A stretch of 64,000 nucleotides of DNA, taken from positions 1,073,501 to 1,137,500 of the forward strand of contig CAJNDT010006135.1 in the NCBI GenBank assembly GCA_905221615.1, written 5' to 3'. Of the stretch, positions 1 through 9,848 are shown piece by piece. Source of the stretch: Symbiodinium sp. CCMP2592. Lineage: Eukaryota; Sar; Dinophyceae; Suessiales; Symbiodiniaceae. The position numbers and the translations under genes are program-made. The number at the start of each line of letters is the position of its first letter. Within the stretch, counting starts at the first letter, position 1. The notes under the pieces were generated by a model. It saw only the letters and a list, made by a program, of their open reading frames with translations. It was not told where the DNA came from and did no database searches.

Positions 1-42
1 GGACCCTTAGGCATAAGGTACTATAGTTAATGTAGGGGCCCA

Positions 43-118
43 CCTCGGAAGCACTTGGAGCTAGCCGCGGTGGCGCGGGACGCGCCTCCGGGTTTTGCGT
101 AGGCCAAGGCCAGAGGAC
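43..118 (-). CDS. possible short exon, unknown protein
   Basis: A single-copy GC-rich island between repeats. On the minus strand it gives a proline-rich frame (PWPTQNPEARPAPPRLAP). No splice site is decisive and no family is recognised. The strand is inferred from the rest of the window. Confidence 0.28.
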
Positions 119-196
119 CGAATAATTAGTGGCTTTAGGGTTTAGGGTTTAAAGGGTTTTGCAGGGGATTTAAGGGACCACTAATTAGGGCTTTCC

Positions 197-304
197 CAAA
201 AGGCTCCATGTACCTTTGTAGTAGCTACTTAGGCCTTAGAGAGGTCCCTATATAGGTACTTTCAGGCCTAAGTATGTACTACATGGGTACATGGAGCCTT
301 AGGG
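197..304. repeat. TIR element, family H (palindromic, ~105 bp)
   Basis: Near-perfect hairpin beginning AAGGCTCCATGTACC and ending GGTACATGGAGCCTTAGG. Other copies: 14338-14446, 29402-29510, 46137-46240, 54862-54975, 55652-55761. A GGTCC variant (Ha) lies at 3150-3255, 57499-57605 and, split by another element, 29561-29885. Three copies coincide exactly with introns (29404-29503, 46138-46237, 57500-57598): the ends read AAG|GC or AAGG|GT as donor and CCTTAG| as acceptor. This is the clearest introner family in the window. Confidence 0.9.
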
Positions 305-717
305 ATCAGAGGCTCGGGTTTTGCAGGGGCTTTAACACTCTTTTTCAATAACATGGCCCAAAAAAGATCAAACTTTCTGAATATAGGCTAGCTATGTAAG
401 GCCAGAAAGTTTAAAGTTCTCCCATTGGCTAAGTCAGTTAAGGATCCAAAGGACCCACTAATTAGGGCTCAGGTTTTGTAGGGGCTTTAGGGCCAAAAAA
501 CCGCAAAATTGTGTATTTAGGTTGCGTGCTAAGCATATTTGTACGATTCTTGGGTACCTGGAGCACTACGGGGGGAATACCCAGAAACTCAAATTACAGG
601 CTTTAGTGGTGCAGGTTCATATAAGGGGTCCTGAAACAGGCACTTCTTAAGCTACGTCGGAACAGGTGGTGCTTTGAGACTGCTTCGAGAAGAAACCGGC
701 CTAGGGTTTAGGGGTTA

Positions 718-828
718 CCTATAGTCTCCATTATAGTTCCTTTTTTTGGTTAACCAAAATCTCCATTATAGGATCCTAACCATAAAATTGCCTAACCAAA
801 AAAAGGAACTACAATCGAGACTATAGGC
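718..828. repeat. TIR element, family B (~108 bp)
   Basis: Palindrome with ends CCTATAGTCTCCATTGTAG and the reverse complement, inner CCTTTTTTTGGTTAACC and a central TAGGATCCTA. Other copies: 3065-3270 (carrying an Ha element inside), 4116-4223, 17619-17715, 21712-21822, 22593-22701, 24803-24913, 41834-41945, and a copy split around two exons (45976-45997 plus about 46350-46437). Copies at 21712 and 22593 sit wholly inside introns of the ankyrin gene. A shorter relative starting GGCTCCATAGTAGTTCC is at 10424-10510. Confidence 0.9.
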
Positions 829-862
829 AGGCTTTATGCCGAGGGCTTACGGTTGATATCCT

Positions 863-971
863 AGAGGCTCCACATATATTACCATTCTGGAATAAGTCCC
901 AAGAGACCATCCATTATATGGCTTTGGGGACCAAGTTCCATAATGGTACTATAAACTTATGGAGCCTCTGG
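863..971. repeat. TIR element, family G (~108 bp)
   Basis: Palindrome with ends AGAGGCTCCATATATAGTACC / GGTACTATATATGGAGCC and an inner GGAATTAGG ... CCTAATTCC. Other copies: 13267-13402 (interrupted by four telomere repeats), 34564-34671, 40323-40431, 42297-42400, 62140-62249, and a shorter copy at 41252-41324. At 34564 it is fused directly to a truncated family O element. Confidence 0.88.
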
Positions 972-1589
972 GTATTTGACCCTAAACCCCAAACCCCTGA
1001 TTCCTAAGCCTGAACCGAAACCCTACCTGGACCCTAAAGAACCTACCTTTTTCGGGTTCCTTATTGTGATTTCATCATAGAAGTGCTTAAAAAGCTAGGT
1101 TTTTCAAGGTCCACGTAGACCCTATAATCAAAGCCCGCAGTCTTCACCCAAAGCTCCGAACCCCTAAACCCCTAAACTCCTGAACCCTACACCCCCAAAC
1201 CCTAAACCCCCAAAACCCCCAAACCAAAGCCCTAAACCCCTAAACCCTAAACCCCCAAACCCAAAGCCCACCCATCAACTCCGAAGTTGCAAACCTCCAC
1301 AAACTCTGACTGGGAGCAAAACGGATTTGGATTCCCTACGAAAGCGATTTAGCGTTTAAAATTTTAGGGTTCGCGGTGAGGCGTGTTTAGGGTCCAAGTG
1401 CACTTAAATAGTGGGACTGCTCAGAGCCCAAATTCCGTACTCTGAGTGGTTTTTGGCACCTAACATTCTCCATTTGGGAACTTGATCCCTTAAGGCAAAT
1501 GCCTAAAGCATCAAACTCTAAACATCCCTAAACCCAAGTGCCTAAAGCCAGAAACCCTAAAGCCGAAAAGACTGACACAAAAACTCTAA

Positions 1590-1665
1590 AGCTTGGAGGA
1601 AATCCGGCCTTCGGCAGCGGCGTCGGCGGCTTAGGTTCGGGCGGGAGCTCCCCTGAACAAGAGGT
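1590..1665 (-). CDS. possible exon, proline-rich
   Basis: After a pyrimidine-AG acceptor (TCTTGTTCAG|GG) the minus strand reads GELPPEPKPPTPLPKAGFPP. This is a short low-complexity exon candidate in an otherwise repeat-only stretch. The partner exons are not identified; 120-1590 holds only elements H, B and G, T-type repeats and CCCTAAA-like sequence. Confidence 0.42.
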
Positions 1666-1738
1666 GGTGATTTCTTTGTTGGTCCGACAATCTGTAATAT
1701 ACTACTACACACAGTTTTCATGCATACTATGAGATACT

Positions 1739-1739
1739 C

Positions 1740-1768
<29 letters not shown>
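1739..1768. repeat. (TA)n microsatellite
   Basis: About 14 TA units ending in CACATAC. Similar TA runs occur at 6586-6608, 34674-34696 and 44760-44850. Confidence 0.9.
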
Positions 1769-1772
<4 letters not shown>

Positions 1773-2164
1773 CAGTTACAAGGTTCCTTTGATAAGGATA
1801 CTGTGGGTTCTAGGGTTTCTGGGTTTGGGGGTTTGGGGTTTGAGGTGTCCTTGAAGACGAAATGAAGCCTAAAAGGGTTTGAGGGTGACATACCATATAG
1901 GGGTTCATAGGATAAGGGTGCCCCCTACTCTTAAGGCTTGTTTGTTCTGTAAAGTATAGACATACTTGGAGGCCAAGCTTTCTTAAAGCGACTTGGGTTT
2001 AGGGATTAGGGTAATGTAGGAACCTGATTGAGAAACCCTGGGTCTTGATTAGGGATATGAATCCAAACATTTCGGGGGGGGGGATAGAATCAGGGTTTCT
2101 TAATCAGGTTTTTAGGGTGATTTGGGATGGGATGTCAGGGTCTAGGGATAGACCTTAGGTAGCC

Positions 2165-2565
2165 ATGTCAGAGGACCAGGCATCCTATGGCTCACCACGT
2201 CGATTGGATACCGCCCTCCCTCAAAGACAGGAGCCAGTGCTGGCCGCATAGGCTGCAGTGGATCAAATTGTACAGCCTGTGGACGAAGACCTGGCTGTTG
2301 GGACACCCCGTGCAGCGAAAGACCAACTACCGCCGCTGCAAAATGCCGCAGTTTCCGCGTCGGGGTTTACATCATTGCTGGAGGCTGCGTAGCGACGGGA
2401 AAAATCTGATCCCTTCAGGACGAGCTCGGAAGAACGGACTCCGCTCGAGGTCGAAGTGATCGTAATAGCAAGGGAGAAGTGCCCAAGCAACGGTTCGGAG
2501 ACCCCCGTCCACTTGCGGGGCCGCGTTGGCTTCTGTCATCTCAGTCAGCCTCAGTCTTGTGATTC
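2165..2565. pseudogene. single-copy coding-like island, strand unresolved, broken frame on +
   Basis: On the plus strand one frame starting MSEDQASYGSPRR runs about 130 codons but is cut by two TAG codons (near 2249 and 2389). On the minus strand a frame starting MTEANAAPQVDGGL runs about 55 codons. Base composition is that of coding DNA and differs from the repeats on both sides. It may be a decayed gene or retroelement piece, or two exons on the minus strand. I do not recognise the protein. Confidence 0.35.
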
Positions 2566-2589
2566 AAGGTGTATATACCTTAATTTAAC

Positions 2590-2688
2590 CATACTGAACT
2601 TAGAACCCTAGCAAAAAATATGATTTTAGCTGTTTCTTGGGGATTATACTAACCAAAAATTAAAAAAATATGTCTAAGTACTCCTTAA
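2590..2688. repeat. family R element (AT-rich, ~95 bp)
   Basis: A dispersed repeat containing TTTTAGCTGTTTCTTGGGG and ACTAACCAAAAA. Copies lie at 24070-24175 (inside a Q element) and, diverged, 55350-55435. It lacks obvious terminal inverted repeats. Confidence 0.65.
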
Positions 2689-2740
2689 TTTAAGGGGTAT
2701 TGGGATCTCTCGGCTGGGCCTGGCAGGTTCATAGCAGTGC

Positions 2741-2973
2741 TCCATATGGGTAGTTGTCAAAATAATGCCCCGTTTCTTGAAAGGGCACGGAACTTAGTAA
2801 CTAGGTTATAAGTAGAATTCTAAGTGCCCTAAACGGAGTTACCCCAACTATAACCCTACTTATAACCTACTTGCTAAGTCCCCTGCCCCTCCAAGTTGGG
2901 TACCCTAAATACTCGGTGCCGTATTATAAGAAGGACCGGCCCAAAAAGGGACCATACTTTTGACAGCTCACCC
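2741..2973. repeat. TIR element family Q with a family D element nested inside
   Basis: Family Q has ends CATATGGGTGGTTGTCAAAA and its complement, with inner AGGGTCCCTTTTTGGG. Intact copies: 50213-50322, 56630-56742, 3345-3523 (diverged), and 24000-24213 (carrying an AT-rich insert, family R). Here the two Q halves are separated by a family D hairpin at about 2776-2896, so D inserted after Q. Confidence 0.8.
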
Positions 2974-3866
2974 ATATCACAACTGCATGGGTCGGTTTAG
3001 GGGGTCAGGGTCGAGGGCTTGGAGGGGAAACGGTTTGGGATTTTGGGTTTAAGGAACACCTTTTACCTATAGTCTCCATTGTAGTTCCTCTTTCTTGTTA
3101 ACCAAAAGCCATGTTGTATGATCCTAAGCATATTAGGAACTGCAATCCGCAAGGGTCCATGTACCCATATAGCATATACTTTGGGCCCGATTTACCTATA
3201 TAGGGAGTACATTAAGGCCAATGTATATACTATATGAGTACATGGACCCTTAGGGAATGGAGACTATAGGCAGGGTGGAAAGGCACTAGATAGCTCAACA
3301 AGTTCGCGAAGATGACTTCTGGCTCTCACATGTACAACCCTACATATGGGTGGTTGTCAATATCCCTTTAAGGATCCCCTTAAAGGATCCTTACTGGAAC
3401 CATAGTCATGGTAATAGTGTATATATAAATCCCTTGAATGGTCCCTTGCCGGGTCCTTATTATAGTACAGCACCTAATATGTAGGGTACCCAAAAAGGGA
3501 TCGTAGTTTTGACAGCCATATGCCTACATAACCCTTTCGTCGTGCCCGGCATAAAGCCCCTAAAACACCCGACCCAACAGAAACCCTGCACTTAAGGACA
3601 TATTGTCACTGTTTAGTAGGGGCCCCATGCCCTGTAAACTGTATATAACCCCTATAGTAGTTGAACCTTAAACAGTTCAAGGGTAATTTTCGTCCTTCAG
3701 GTTGCCCAAACCCTACAACCCCAACACACTCGCCCCACAAATCCTGAACGCTGAACCCCAAAACCCAAACCGCAAAGTCCTAAAGCTACACCACAGACCA
3801 GAGCGCTAAACCTGATAATCCTACAGCTAAGCCTAAGCCCCAAAACCCTAGACCCCTAAATGATAG

Positions 3867-3937
3867 TCATTCCAGGGCAGCGTACTCGGAAGAGCAATGC
3901 GCTCGAGCCTGGCCAGTAGATGAAGGCTTCACTGGCA
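3867..3937 (-). CDS. terminal exon of an unknown gene
   Basis: After acceptor AAATAAG| the minus strand reads VPVKPSSTGQARAHCSSEY then AALE and a TGA stop at 3869-3867. The length fits an exon entered in phase 1 (2+69 nt). The family is not recognised. The surrounding 2600-3860 and 3940-4900 hold only elements and degenerate telomere-like sequence. Confidence 0.6.
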
Positions 3938-4909
3938 CTTATTTAAGGACTAAACGCACTCGGGTTTTGGGCTCTTTGGTGGTTTGGGTTTTTGGGTTTT
4001 GTACCGCGTTTGCGCTTAGGGTTTGGAGGTTGAGGGTTTCTGGAACCTTTTGAGGACCAAATGAAACCCAACAAGGTCTGAGGCTCAAGTACCACCTAGC
4101 GTCTCATAGTATTCCCTTTGTATCCATTGTGGTTCCTTTTTTGATAGACAATTTTCTACATGGTTAGGATCCTGTAGTAAAGATTTTGGTCGACCAAAAA
4201 TTGAACTACAATGGAGACTATAGGTAACCCCAAGGGTCTAAGTACGTAATAATCATACATTTCCAAAATCCTAACCTACATCACTATTATCCTAAAACCT
4301 CGTATCTAAAAATTAGGCCCCTATATTATAGAACCCTTATAGTAGCCATTATAGTGGCCATTATAGTGGCCCCTTATAGACGCTTTAAAGGAACCCTAAA
4401 CCCTAGTGGCTCCTTTGGACCCTTGGGGTAAGGGTATAGGTATATACATATCGACCCCTAAGGGTCATTCGGCCCGTATGGAACATTACTTGGAGGGGCA
4501 GGGGACTTAGTAAGTAGGTTTTTAGTAGGGTGATAAGTACCCTAAAGGGATCCTACTAATTACTGTTTATGGACCCTCGTAGTGAAATCCCAAACCTTAG
4601 CCCCCAAAGCCCAAACTCCCCCAAAGAGCCCATGACCCCTTTGGGAGCCTTAGATTAAAGTATAAATTCCGGTGGTAAAAGATTTTGGAAAATCTGTGGC
4701 CCCAGAGCCCCCCTGACCCTAGGGATCTAAGGACTCAAAAAGGGTTCCTTTGAAGGGATCTATAATGGGTTCCTTGCAAGGGATCTATAAGGGGTCCTTT
4801 AAAGGGATCTATAGGTTTAGGCATCTACTGTATAAGGACTCATGTATTAAGGCTTTTGGGCCCAAAGACCATACCATATAAGGCTTTTTGTGCTGTTTTT
4901 GATCCCTAG

Positions 4910-5005
4910 AGTTAGTCGCCACCTTGCCCGGTCGACTTTCCGTGGCGGGGAAGCACTCTGCGTCGGCCTGGGGTTTCCGGAAAGCACAGGAGCCCCGCTA
5001 TTTGC
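4910..5005 (-). CDS. exon, basic Ser/Pro-rich segment
   Basis: A single-copy GC-rich island. The minus-strand frame reads SGAPVLSGNPRPTQSASPP then RKVDRARWRLTLG. It ends into a telomere-like/GGTTCC module on the 3' side and a microsatellite on the 5' side. Exon edges are approximate and the protein is unknown. Confidence 0.55.
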
Positions 5006-5035
5006 AACAGACAGGCAAATCAACGGGCGTACATT

Positions 5036-5350
5036 TGTATGTATGTATACAGACACATGTGTATGTGTGTATATATATATACAGATATGGATATGTATGT
5101 ATGCTTATGTGTTCATATACACATGTACATGTACATGTCCATGTAGATGTGGATGTGGATGTCGGTTTGGGTGTGGGTGTGGGTGTGGGTGGGGATGTGG
5201 ATGCGGACGCGTCTGCGTCTCCGTCCGTGTATGTGTACGGGGTATGTGCATGTGTATGTGTATGCCGTACGTAGGTATGTATGAATGTATGTAGGCAGGT
5301 ATGTACGTATGAATGCATGTGTATATATCTATATATATATATATATACAC
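5036..5350. repeat. compound microsatellite (GT, TATG, GTGGAT units)
   Basis: Consecutive runs of TATG, GT, GTGGAT/GTGGGT and TA. Long frames on both strands here are purely the result of the repeat (His/Thr/Tyr or Val/Cys-rich) and are not genes. Confidence 0.92.
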
Positions 5351-5889
5351 AGGTTCTAATGGGCTAACTATGTTATCCTAATGGGTTAACTATGTTATCT
5401 TGGCGGGCCATGTCTAGGATGCAGGTTTTGGTGGTGAGTTTAGCGTTTTTTTGGTTTAGGTAGGCTCAATACGCCCGAAGATGAGTCTTGACTCTACTTA
5501 TAACCTACTTACTAGGTCCCCGCCCCTCCGAGTAGGGGATCTACAGATACATCTCTCGCGGCCATGGGTCGAAACTTCATCCCGACGCCGCAGCCCCAAA
5601 CCCTGAATCCTAAACCCCAACCCCAGAAACCCCGGCGTGAGCCCCAGACTATAACCTTGTGACACCAACAGAACCCGCAGACCTGGTGCAGCATGTCCTG
5701 CAGAGCCAAACAACCCTAATACCTGGATCCTGAGGTTTTTAGCTACAGCAGTCACAGATGTTTGCTTTCAATCCGCAACCTAAGTCCAACTCTATATCCG
5801 TAACCCTAAAACTCGAGATACATCATACTGTCTCCAGCTCCACACCAAAAATTCTGGCTTCGGTAAGGACCCAGATGTATCCGATCGGA

Positions 5890-5992
5890 ACGGTTGATGA
5901 TATAAATTCTGCATTATCATAAGGCCCCTTGACTATGGCAATTATGGTATATTCCGTATTATGGGCAATGCAGGATTTATACCATCAACCGA
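5890..5992. repeat. TIR element, family A (~100 bp)
   Basis: Palindrome with ends ACGGTTGATGATATAAATCC and the complement, around TGCATTACCCATAATAAGG. Other copies: 10521-10620, 11009-11111, 15628-15732, 19414-19519, 19860-19988 (with a TA-rich loop), 23074-23175, 23292-23402, 30309-30414, 38455-38550 (3' arm decayed), 39171-39270, 40745-40846. Two copies carry an internal insertion (28574-28897, 56794-56999). In plus orientation the end offers ACG|GT as a donor, but no AG at the other end, so the acceptor must lie outside it. Confidence 0.9.
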
Positions 5993-6221
5993 AGAATCAG
6001 GCACTTCCACAACTTATATCCCTCTCAAAAACTTAACTTCAAGTCCGGAAAAAGGATCAGAAAATCGCCGACAGTAGCCCTAATTCAACTCACACCCTAA
6101 ACTCCAGGAAGCTCCATGCCGGAAACCGCCCTCTAAAACATACTCTCCCTACTTTGACGGCTTATAGGGTTGGAGGCTGAACCCTGAACAAAAAGAACAA
6201 AAAGTCACTCGGCCACGCTGA

Positions 6222-6505
6222 AACCCCTCTCCTAAACCCTAGATCCCTATATACAACCCTTATAAGCCCCATAAACCCTAATAAGCCCTAAACCCTAAAT
6301 CCTATATAACCCTATAACCTTATAACCCTAAACGCTAATAAGCCCTAAACCCCTAAACCCCAAACCCTATAACTCTATAACCCTAGTAAGCCCTAAAGCC
6401 CTAAACCCTGTAACCCTATAACCCTATTTTAGTAAACCCCTAAACCTCTAAACCCCTAAGCCCCTAAACCCCAAACCCTATAACTCTATAACCCTAAACC
6501 TCAAA
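6222..6505. repeat. degenerate telomere-like array (CCCTAAA / CCCTATAA variants)
   Basis: Repeated CCCTAAACCC, CCCTATAACCC and AATAAGCCC. It resembles CCCTAAA telomere repeat with drift; there is no coding frame. Similar tracts: 1140-1270, 43440-44060 and 30780-30990. Confidence 0.8.
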
Positions 6506-6686
6506 CTAAGAAGTCCTTCCCCTAGGGATCTAAATAGCCCCAAGGCCTTATATAGTATGGTCTTTGACCGCAAAAGCCGAAATATACATATATATATATA
6601 TATATATGAGTCCTAAACCTATAGATCCCTTTAAGAGGACCCCTTATAGATCCCTTTAAAGGAACCCTAGAGGAGGCCTTAGATCC

Positions 6687-6813
6687 CTAGGGTAAGAAGT
6701 CCTTCCCTGGGCCCCCCTGCGAGGCTTCCGCGGGCTCTGCCGGCTTCGGTCTTGGCCGAGCCAGGCGCTCCGACTGCATTCGCTGGGCCCGGGCCAGGCC
6801 AGCCTCACGGTTG
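6687..6813 (-). CDS. terminal exon, Ala/Pro/Arg-rich
   Basis: Minus strand, entered after CCTCTAAG| at the end of a family E element. It reads NREAGLARAQRMQSERLARP, then RPKPAEPAEASQGG and ends at TAG (6689-6687). Length fits phase 2 entry (1+126 nt). It is probably the 3' end of the gene starting at 7789, but one junction between 7236 and 6813 does not match in phase, so an exon may be missing. Confidence 0.58.
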
Positions 6814-6936
6814 CTTAGAGGATCATGGGACTCAGCAAGTAGGTCAGAATTGGGGCTATAAGTCCCCTAAGTGGGGTTATACTAATTATAACCTACTTAT
6901 AACCTTACTTACTAAGTCCCATGAGCCTTCAAGTGC
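6814..6936. repeat. TIR element, family E (~115 bp)
   Basis: Ends CTTAGAGGATCATGGGACTTAG and GTCCCATGAGCCTTCAAGT. Other copies: 12935-13060, about 18962-19077, about 19186-19292, 42749-42977 (composite) and 38022-38146 (decayed). Read one way the ends give AGAG|GA ... TTCAAG|; read the other way they give TTGAAG|GC ... TCTAAG|. So the element carries usable splice borders in both orientations. Confidence 0.88.
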
Positions 6937-7143
6937 TGGTGGTTCTTTAAGGGTTCAGGGTTTTAGGACTTAGGGTTTTTTTTTTAGGATTTTAGGGTGT
7001 ACTGTAGAGTTTAATTGGGGTTTAATGTTTTAGGATTTTAGGGTTTGCAGTAGAGTATAATTAGGGTTTAGTGTTTTAGGGTTTGCAGTAGAGTTTAATT
7101 AGGGTTTAGCGTTTTAGAATTGGTAGAGTTTAATTGGGGTGTA

Positions 7144-7238
7144 GGGTTTCCCTAAGGGTCCAAGTAGTCCTTATTTATGGTTTTTGGTACCCAAAAAGGC
7201 CCTAAAGTCCTATAATCGGGAGTACTTGGACCCTCTGG
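7144..7238. repeat. TIR element, family K (~92 bp)
   Basis: Ends CCCTAAGGGTCCAAGTA and TACTTGGACCCTCTGGG, inner GGTTTTTGGTACC. Other copies: 52020-52095 (3' end lost), 57249-57338, 62269-62352. Read on the minus strand the end CCCA|GAGGGTCC places a GA donor right after the exon at 7312-7236. Confidence 0.8.
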
Positions 7239-7789
7239 GTTTGGGTTTAAGAGGGGCGGATTTTTCAAGGGCTCAGCATTAAGGGTGTCTTCAGGTTCCT
7301 CGAAAGGCTCCTCTGACGGTTTAGGGTTTAGGGTTTAGGGTTTAGGGTGTGCGCGTACGGGTTCTGTTTAGGTCTTAAGTAAGGCTTTGAGGCTGAAGGG
7401 CTTAATGCGTACAGCTTACCGTGGAGTCCAAGAGCCTGCGCTGCTGCAAAAGGAAGTCCTCATAGTATTATGGTATCATGACCACTCCTCGACTGCGGCT
7501 ACCAGGTTTAGTTATAACAGTTACTATTTGCCTCGTTCTAGGCGCGTTTAGGGTTTCTTGGGGTTGAAGGGTTTCTCTCAGAGTGCTGTAAGGGATTCTG
7601 TAAGGATTGCGGCCTACGGGTCCTTATAACCTTGTAATTAACAATGACTCTACTCTTCAGAGGTTCATGTCTCACACGCGTGAAGGGCACGGCTGAGAGC
7701 GGTGCAGCTAATTCAGGGCTATACAAAAGTCCCTTCCTAAGGACCAAATGATCCTCAAAAGCGAGTGGATTATACCCATAGTAAGCCAT
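7236..7789 (-). CDS. 5' part of an unknown gene, four exons
   Basis: Likely start ATG at 7789-7787 (MAYYGYNPLAFEDHL), exon 1 7789-7631 ending AATTACAAG|GTTATA. Candidate downstream exons: 7498-7483 (16 nt), 7443-7420 (24 nt, donor CACG|GTAAGC) and 7312-7236 (acidic, SEEPFEEPEDTLNAEPLKNP-like). Phases match across these four. Exon 3 follows CTTTTGCAG|. The acidic exon is entered from a telomere-repeat tract ending CCGTCAG|. It leaves through a GA donor at the edge of a K element. Protein family not recognised. The tiny exon is the weakest part of the model. Confidence 0.55.
7318..7350. repeat. TTTAGGG telomere-type run
   Basis: Four to five perfect TTTAGGG units, lying inside an intron of the gene starting at 7789. 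Confidence 0.85.
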
Positions 7790-7971
7790 TTCGTCCTTGA
7801 TAAGTTTCGGGTAGAGGGCTTACCAGGGGGTTTGTTGCGCACTTAGGTTTGGCATTTGGGTTCCTGTACCAGTCCGATTAGCGGCTCCGTTACAGGCCCA
7901 GACGGGATCCTGGCGGGTATTGTGCGCGGGTCCATGGTGCAATAGGTTATTTGGGCTTGGGTCCAGAGGGT

Positions 7972-8100
7972 TCTTGGAGGGTCGGGGGACTTAGTAGGTA
8001 GTAAGTAGACTTATAAGTACCCTATGGGACACTAATTGGGGTTATGGTACTTATAAGTCCTCAAAATCACCAGTTACTAAGTACCCCGACCCTCCAAGTT
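7972..8100. repeat. TIR element, family C (~132 bp)
   Basis: Ends CTTGGAGGGTCGGGGGAC and GTCCCCCGACCCTCCAAG with inner ACTTATAAGTACC. Other copies: 21843-21978, 29580-29804 (with an internal insertion and itself nested in Ha), 48229-48363, 50395-50529. The ends give CTTG|GA as donor and CTCCAAG| as acceptor in either orientation. Confidence 0.9.
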
Positions 8101-8279
8101 TAGATGAGTTTACAAGGGTTGACGGTGCACGCTCAGGCGCTGTTTAGAAGTGTTGGGCTCCGGGTTCTAAGGCGTTTTGCTTTTTTGTCTATTGGATAAA
8201 ACTGATATTCGATTGTTCTGAGGGCTTGAAAAGTTCGGAGCTTGAGGCTTTAGGGTTTCCAAGATTCTAGATCTAGCCA

Positions 8280-8645
8280 GCCTTGATCTGTGTGGCTGGG
8301 ATCGCAAGGGTTGCAAGTCAAAATGGTTTCGGTGCTGTGCATTTCTATGCTGGAGTTACAAATTGCAGTCCTCTCCTATATCCTTTAGTGCTTTATTCGC
8401 ATCCCTAAGTGCAGAATTACATAAGAGACCAAACGACCCTAAGATTAAGTGGGCTAGCCTTACACTATGAATCCCTATGTTGTATATTGATGTTTACACC
8501 GTTTTCGGGAACCACTTCGTCTTCAAGGAACGATCAAGCCCAAAGCTTTACAACAGCCAAGGCGCTGGATTTGGAGGCGGCGCATCGGCGTGGAGGGCCC
8601 GAAGCTGAAGCGGCGTCATCTAGGCCCAGAGCGATGTGAGTTATG
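8280..8645. other. single-copy island without a resolved gene
   Basis: Non-repetitive sequence of mixed composition. Plus-strand frames of 40-76 codons exist (one ends KALDLEAAHRRGGPEAEAAS), but no frame has matching splice sites. The stretch 8650-9090 holds a diverged hairpin and telomere-like bases only. Confidence 0.4.
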
Positions 8646-9267
8646 TGACCCTTGTGGGGTCCGGGTACTTACATAATATATACTTTGGTCCTACAGTACC
8701 TGTATACGACTTCTTTGATTGGACCCTCAGTGTGAAGGGTTTGAAGGGACAAACAACGTGTCGCTCCTATACCTGGGCTTTGAAGTAGTCCGGGAGACAA
8801 AAAGTATAGACTTCATTTCATAATGGTCTCCTGTAGTAACAGGTCCCCAGGAAAGTGTTGAAGTATGGTACTCCAAAGCCAAGATACTCATCGCATCCCC
8901 CAAGCTCTGTTGTCCGAAGCCCTAAGCCCTGCAGCTAAGGGTCTCAGGTTTAGCTTTAGGGTTTACGGTTACAGCTTTGCTTTAAGAGCTTCTTCTCCGC
9001 CTGCCGGTATGTTTGCTGCGATTAGACGTTGAGGTTTTGCCCAGCCGCAAAAGCCCTAAATCATTTGCCTAATTCCCGCAACCCTAGACCCCTAAACCCT
9101 AAACATGAAGTTTAGGAACTGAGGGTTCAAAGGATAAATCACCCAAAGTGGTGAGCTTCCTACACATCAGCTCACTTCTCCAGGGAGAAAGACCGGCACA
9201 TGTCCACAAGGATATCAAGGGCGCCCCATTAGAGAAGATTCCGCAAGACTCAAGGGGTGGTTCTCTT

Positions 9268-9848
9268 TCATTGGGGCTTCCACTTTGGATACCCAATAGC
9301 ACCATGATCAACCCTAAATTCCGCAGGTTCAATTCCTGATGAAACTCGCTTGTCCAGGCCACGAAAGCAACTAGGAATTCCAGGCGCCGTCTTAGGTATG
9401 TAGCTGTGCAGATCACCAAACTCAGTGCAGGGCACTTTCAGCAAGTCATGTGATTCAAGCAGCTCCCTGGAACTCTTCAGACCAAATTGCCAGTGTGATG
9501 CTGTCATGTCCACTTTGCTCTTGGCACCGACGAACTTAGTTGAATGGTCTGCTACGGCGGTGAACACGGTTGGAGGCCTGTGCAGACGCATTGCTCGCCA
9601 GAACAAGCTGCGTGGTACTACGTCAGCGTCCCAGGACCATTCAATTGCAGATGGATCCAGATGTGACGGCTTCTCGGATAACCGATGCAATGCCTTGGCG
9701 CGTTTGCGGCGATGGAAGAGTTTTGAGTCAAAAAATGGATGAACAAATGCGTCTGATGACAAGGATGATGCTGATACGACAACAGCACTCTTCACCTTTG
9801 CCTGGTCAACTCCCACATTCTCCCTGCGAGGGCAGGATGCTGCTTCGG
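9268..9848 (-). CDS. long exon or intronless gene, unknown product
   Basis: The longest believable open frame in the window: about 190 codons on the minus strand. It is entered after a pyrimidine-rich CATTTTTTCCGAAG| and runs to TGA at 9268. Segments include LDPSAIEWSWDADVVPRSLF, RPPTVFTAVADHSTKF and GDLHSYIPKTAPGIPS. From about 9310 to 9099 a second minus frame stays open for another 70 codons, so a late frameshift or intron is possible. There is no signal peptide or known motif. It could be a retroelement-derived frame; there is no evidence for that beyond its unusual length here. Confidence 0.5.

Noticed and set aside
4890-5350. Open frames of 80-134 codons on both strands
   Set aside because: They run through TATG, GT and GTGGAT microsatellites and consist of repeated His/Thr/Tyr/Cys/Val; only the GC-rich part at 5005-4910 looks exonic.
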